Of a stretch of 64,000 bases of DNA, positions 62,008-64,000 are shown one piece after another. The number at the start of each line of letters is the position of its first letter. Position 1 is the stretch's first letter. Below the pieces are notes generated by a model, which was not told the DNA's origin, searched no databases, and was given only the letters and a program-made list of their open reading frames with translations. The DNA is taken from positions 4,216,001-4,280,000 of the forward strand of contig NZ_CP084058.1 of assembly GCF_020215645.1 (NCBI RefSeq), in the 5' to 3' direction. Source of the stretch: Nonomuraea gerenzanensis (lineage in GTDB: Bacteria; Actinomycetota; Actinomycetes; Streptosporangiales; Streptosporangiaceae). The translations under genes and the position numbers were made by a program.

Positions 62008-62150
62008 TGCTTCCATGCCGCTTACCGGGTTAGCTGACGGGCTCGGGCGTGGAAGCTGCCCTACGGCACCGGAGTGCCGATTCGCCCCAAAGACACATGG
62101 GTCCCCGGTTCCGCCAGGAGGCGGATTCAGCGGTCGCAGGACTATCCTGC
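62008..62150 (-). ncRNA. ydaO/yuaA c-di-AMP riboswitch
   Basis: On the minus strand the conserved blocks appear in order: CGCTGAATCCGCC, ACCGGGGACCCATGTG, TTTGGGGCGAATC, CCGTAGGGCAGCTTCC, CCGAGCCCGTCAGCTAACC and GGTAAGCGGCATGGAAG. These are the hallmarks of the ydaO class. The element ends about 15 nt before the CHAP gene's start, leaving the ribosome site GGAGCACCTCCC adjacent. In known examples c-di-AMP turns expression off. Confidence 0.93.
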
Positions 62151-62266
62151 GATTTGCGATCTTTCTTGCGATGGTCTGACATAGCCGGACAAACCGGACG
62201 TATGCCCCGAGTTGCCCCATAAGGTAATACATGAGGCAAGAGGATTACAAATCCATAAAAGCCCGG

Positions 62267-63220
62267 CTAGGCGAATTGCCTGCGAGCGTCGGCCAGAAGC
62301 CCCATCATGGCAAGGGATTCGTCAAGAGGCATGATCGAGGATTCGGTCCTGCCTTCGGCCGTGGCGGCGCGGACTTCGCGGAGCTCTCCGGCGTATCCGT
62401 TGTCCGCCGGATCGAGCACGTGCTCTTCCGGCTCCATGGAGGGCCCGGTGAGAACGATCCGCTGCGGAGCCCAGAACGGCGCCGGGATGTCCGCCCGCAT
62501 CTGAGTACCTACAACACACGCCGTGTTCGGGTAATTCCCGAGCAATGAAGCGGCCACGAGAGCGTGTGCGCCGCCGGGGTAGAGCAACACGCCGGCCGCC
62601 TCCGCGTCCACCCCGCTCGGGGCCAGGGAGCCGGTGATGCGCAGGTCAGCGGGCATGCCGAGGAGCAGCTGGGCCAGCCCGAACGGGTAGATCCCCAGGT
62701 CGAGCAGGGCCCCGCCGCCCAGCTCCGGCGCCCACAGCCGGTGGGCGGGGTCGTAGGGCGCGGCGAAGCCGAACGTGGCCTGCACCGAGCGCAGCTCGCC
62801 GAAGCGCGGATCGGCCGCGATGAGCTGGATGAGCGGGTTGAACCGCGTCCACATCGCCTCCATCAGGAACACGCCCGCCTCGCGCGCCAGGCGCACCATC
62901 TTCTCCGCGTCGTCCACGGTGGCGGCCAGCGGCTTCTCGCAGAGCACGGCTTTACCCGCGGCGATGGCCGGCTCGGCCACCTGAAGGTGCTGCGCGTGCG
63001 GGGTGGCCACGTAGATCGCGTCCACCCCCGGGTCGGCGCACAGCTGCTCGTAGGAGCCGTACGCCGACTCCGCCCCCAGCGTGGCGGCCAGGGCCCGCGC
63101 CCTGGCCAGATCCCGTGAGCCGACGGCGGCCACCCGCATGCCGGGCTCCGCCGCGATGGCGGCCCCCACGGTACGGGCGATCCCGCCGGTGGCCGCAATT
63201 CCCCAAGTGAAGTCTCGCAC
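62267..63220 (-). CDS. Gfo/Idh/MocA-family oxidoreductase
   Basis: 317 aa from GTG 63220. The N-terminal Rossmann fold begins WGIAATGGIARTVGAAI; the EKP motif (CEKPLAATVDDAE) contributes the family's catalytic lysine. A C-terminal dehydrogenase domain follows (GGGALLDLGIYPFGLAQLLLG, key part). NAD(P)-dependent oxidation of a sugar or inositol-type substrate is likely. The gene may belong to a carbohydrate region continuing beyond the window. Confidence 0.9.
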   Translation of the reverse strand: MRDFTWGIAATGGIARTVGAAIAAEPGMRVAAVGSRDLARARALAATLGAESAYGSYEQLCADPGVDAIYVATPHAQHLQVAEPAIAAGKAVLCEKPLAATVDDAEKMVRLAREAGVFLMEAMWTRFNPLIQLIAADPRFGELRSVQATFGFAAPYDPAHRLWAPELGGGALLDLGIYPFGLAQLLLGMPADLRITGSLAPSGVDAEAAGVLLYPGGAHALVAASLLGNYPNTACVVGTQMRADIPAPFWAPQRIVLTGPSMEPEEHVLDPADNGYAGELREVRAATAEGRTESSIMPLDESLAMMGLLADARRQFA

Positions 63221-63275
63221 CCGGAGATGTTATATGGGAGGTAAAGAGAGAGTTATGGGGGGATATGTAATTAAA

Positions 63276-63300
63276 GGCGTGGCGTCACAAATGTCACGCC
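63276..63300 (-). terminator. Terminator hairpin of the aldo/keto reductase gene
   Basis: Read on the minus strand, GGCGTG and CACGCC arms enclose ACATTTGTGACGC, followed by TTTAATT. It lies seven bases after the stop of the aldo/keto reductase. Confidence 0.75.
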
Positions 63301-63306
63301 CGTCAC

Positions 63307-64000
63307 TCAGGTCATGTTGAACGTGTCGGGGTCCGGCCCCAGCCGCTGCCCCTTGTTCAGAGCCCCGATGGCCGACAGGTCCTCGGTGTCGAGGATGAAG
63401 TCGAACACGTCGATGTTCTCCGCGATCCGCGCGGGCGTCACCGACTTGGGGATCACCACGTTGCCGAGCTGCAGATGCCAGCGCAGCACGATCTGCGCGG
63501 GCGTCTTGCCGTACTTGCCCGACAGCACCGACAGCGCCGGGTCCGACAGCAGCCCCCTGCCCTGCCCCAGCGGGCTCCAGGCCTCGGTCAGGATGCCGTT
63601 GGCCTCGTGGAAGGCGCGCATCTCGCGCTGCTGCAGGTACGGGTGCAGCTCGATCTGGTTGATGGCGGGTGTGATGCCGGTCTCGTCCATGAGCCGGGTG
63701 AGCGTCCGCACCGTGAAGTTGGAGACCCCGATGGCCCTGGCGCGGCCGTCACGGTAGATCTTCTCCATCGCCTTCCACGCCTGCACGTACTTGTCCTGCT
63801 GCGGCACGGGCCAGTGGATGAGGAACAGGTCTATGTGGTCCAGGCCCAGCCTGGCGAGGCTCTCGTCGAAGGCGGCCTCGGCGCGGCCGTGGTCGCCGTT
63901 CCACAGCTTCGTGGTGACGAACACCTTCTCGCGCGGCAGGCCGCTGTCGCGCACGGCCCGCCCCACGCCCTCCTCGTTGCCGTAGGCGGAGGCGGTGTCG
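63307..64000 (-). CDS. Aldo/keto reductase, 5' end outside window
   Basis: 231 codons are visible and the frame is open at the right edge. DTASAYGNEEGVG contains the catalytic Tyr; VFVTTKLWNGDHG and LDLFLIHWP-like DHIDLFLIHWPVP follow, with IPKSVTPARI near the C-terminus as the NADPH-binding segment. It matches the 2,5-diketo-gluconate-reductase-like subgroup. It reduces aldehydes or ketones with NADPH; the substrate is unknown. Confidence 0.92.
   Translation of the reverse strand, partial: DTASAYGNEEGVGRAVRDSGLPREKVFVTTKLWNGDHGRAEAAFDESLARLGLDHIDLFLIHWPVPQQDKYVQAWKAMEKIYRDGRARAIGVSNFTVRTLTRLMDETGITPAINQIELHPYLQQREMRAFHEANGILTEAWSPLGQGRGLLSDPALSVLSGKYGKTPAQIVLRWHLQLGNVVIPKSVTPARIAENIDVFDFILDTEDLSAIGALNKGQRLGPDPDTFNMT

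Overview
This 64-kb window is very GC-rich, with G/C-heavy third codon positions, many GTG starts and many 4-bp ATGA/GTGA gene overlaps. It looks like the chromosome of a filamentous actinomycete. A Streptosporangiaceae (Nonomuraea-like) host is my inference, based on a DUF574-type methyltransferase, a class II DAHP synthase, a lon gene with a HAIR box, a ydaO riboswitch ahead of a CHAP hydrolase, and an ECF42/DGPF pair. I saw no tRNA, rRNA, CRISPR array, insertion sequence or prophage module.

Layout. 1-6.3 kb: the 3' end of a SpoIIE-type phosphatase, a large unknown protein, a PaaK-like adenylating enzyme and a NarL-type two-component pair. 6.4-8.8 kb: lon, with an HspR-type HAIR operator. 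8.9-11.7 kb: metN-metI-metQ behind a structured leader. 11.7-14.7 kb: an acyl-CoA synthetase and an HtrA protease. 14.7-17.3 kb: a four-gene operon (membrane protein, winged-helix regulator, ABC ATPase, ABC-2 permease) with a recognisable promoter and operator. 17.4-23.3 kb: cydA-cydB-cydD-cydC with unusually short cytochrome subunits, divergent from a padR gene with tandem boxes between them. 24.5-25.7 kb: a VOC/ArsR/SRPBCC operon that appears leaderless. 25.7-34.6 kb: pentapeptide-like membrane protein, thioredoxin, DUF574 methyltransferase, class II DAHP synthase, FAD monooxygenase, orphan anti-sigma factor and secreted M64 peptidase. 34.6-41.4 kb: a cellobiose/cello-oligosaccharide operon (cebEFG-bglC-cebR plus a kinase-like gene) under two perfect CebR-type boxes. 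41.5-44 kb: an ECF42 sigma factor and its DGPF partner. 44.3-49.4 kb: a giant six-domain multicopper oxidase resembling MnxG, with a YtkA-like partner.

50.2-55.3 kb is a mosaic of intact genes and gene remnants: the first codons of an ECF sigma factor, a subtilase active-site fragment, a broken LysR gene and an alpha/beta-hydrolase tail. Intact genes there are a TetR/oxidoreductase divergon and a second pentapeptide-like membrane protein. 55.3-58.8 kb: a heterodimeric ABC exporter whose first subunit has an Arg in place of the last Walker A glycine. 58.8-64 kb: CGNR regulator, alpha/beta-hydrolase, a DUF6928-like protein, a CHAP-domain secreted protein behind a c-di-AMP riboswitch, a Gfo/Idh/MocA oxidoreductase and a truncated aldo/keto reductase.

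Two themes recur. Many transcription units carry visible self-contained regulation: a regulator plus a palindrome at the promoter. Short perfect tandem duplications (9-47 bp) also sit repeatedly at gene ends and in linkers. The best candidates for new biology are the giant copper oxidase locus and the minimal, Q-loop-poor cytochrome bd.
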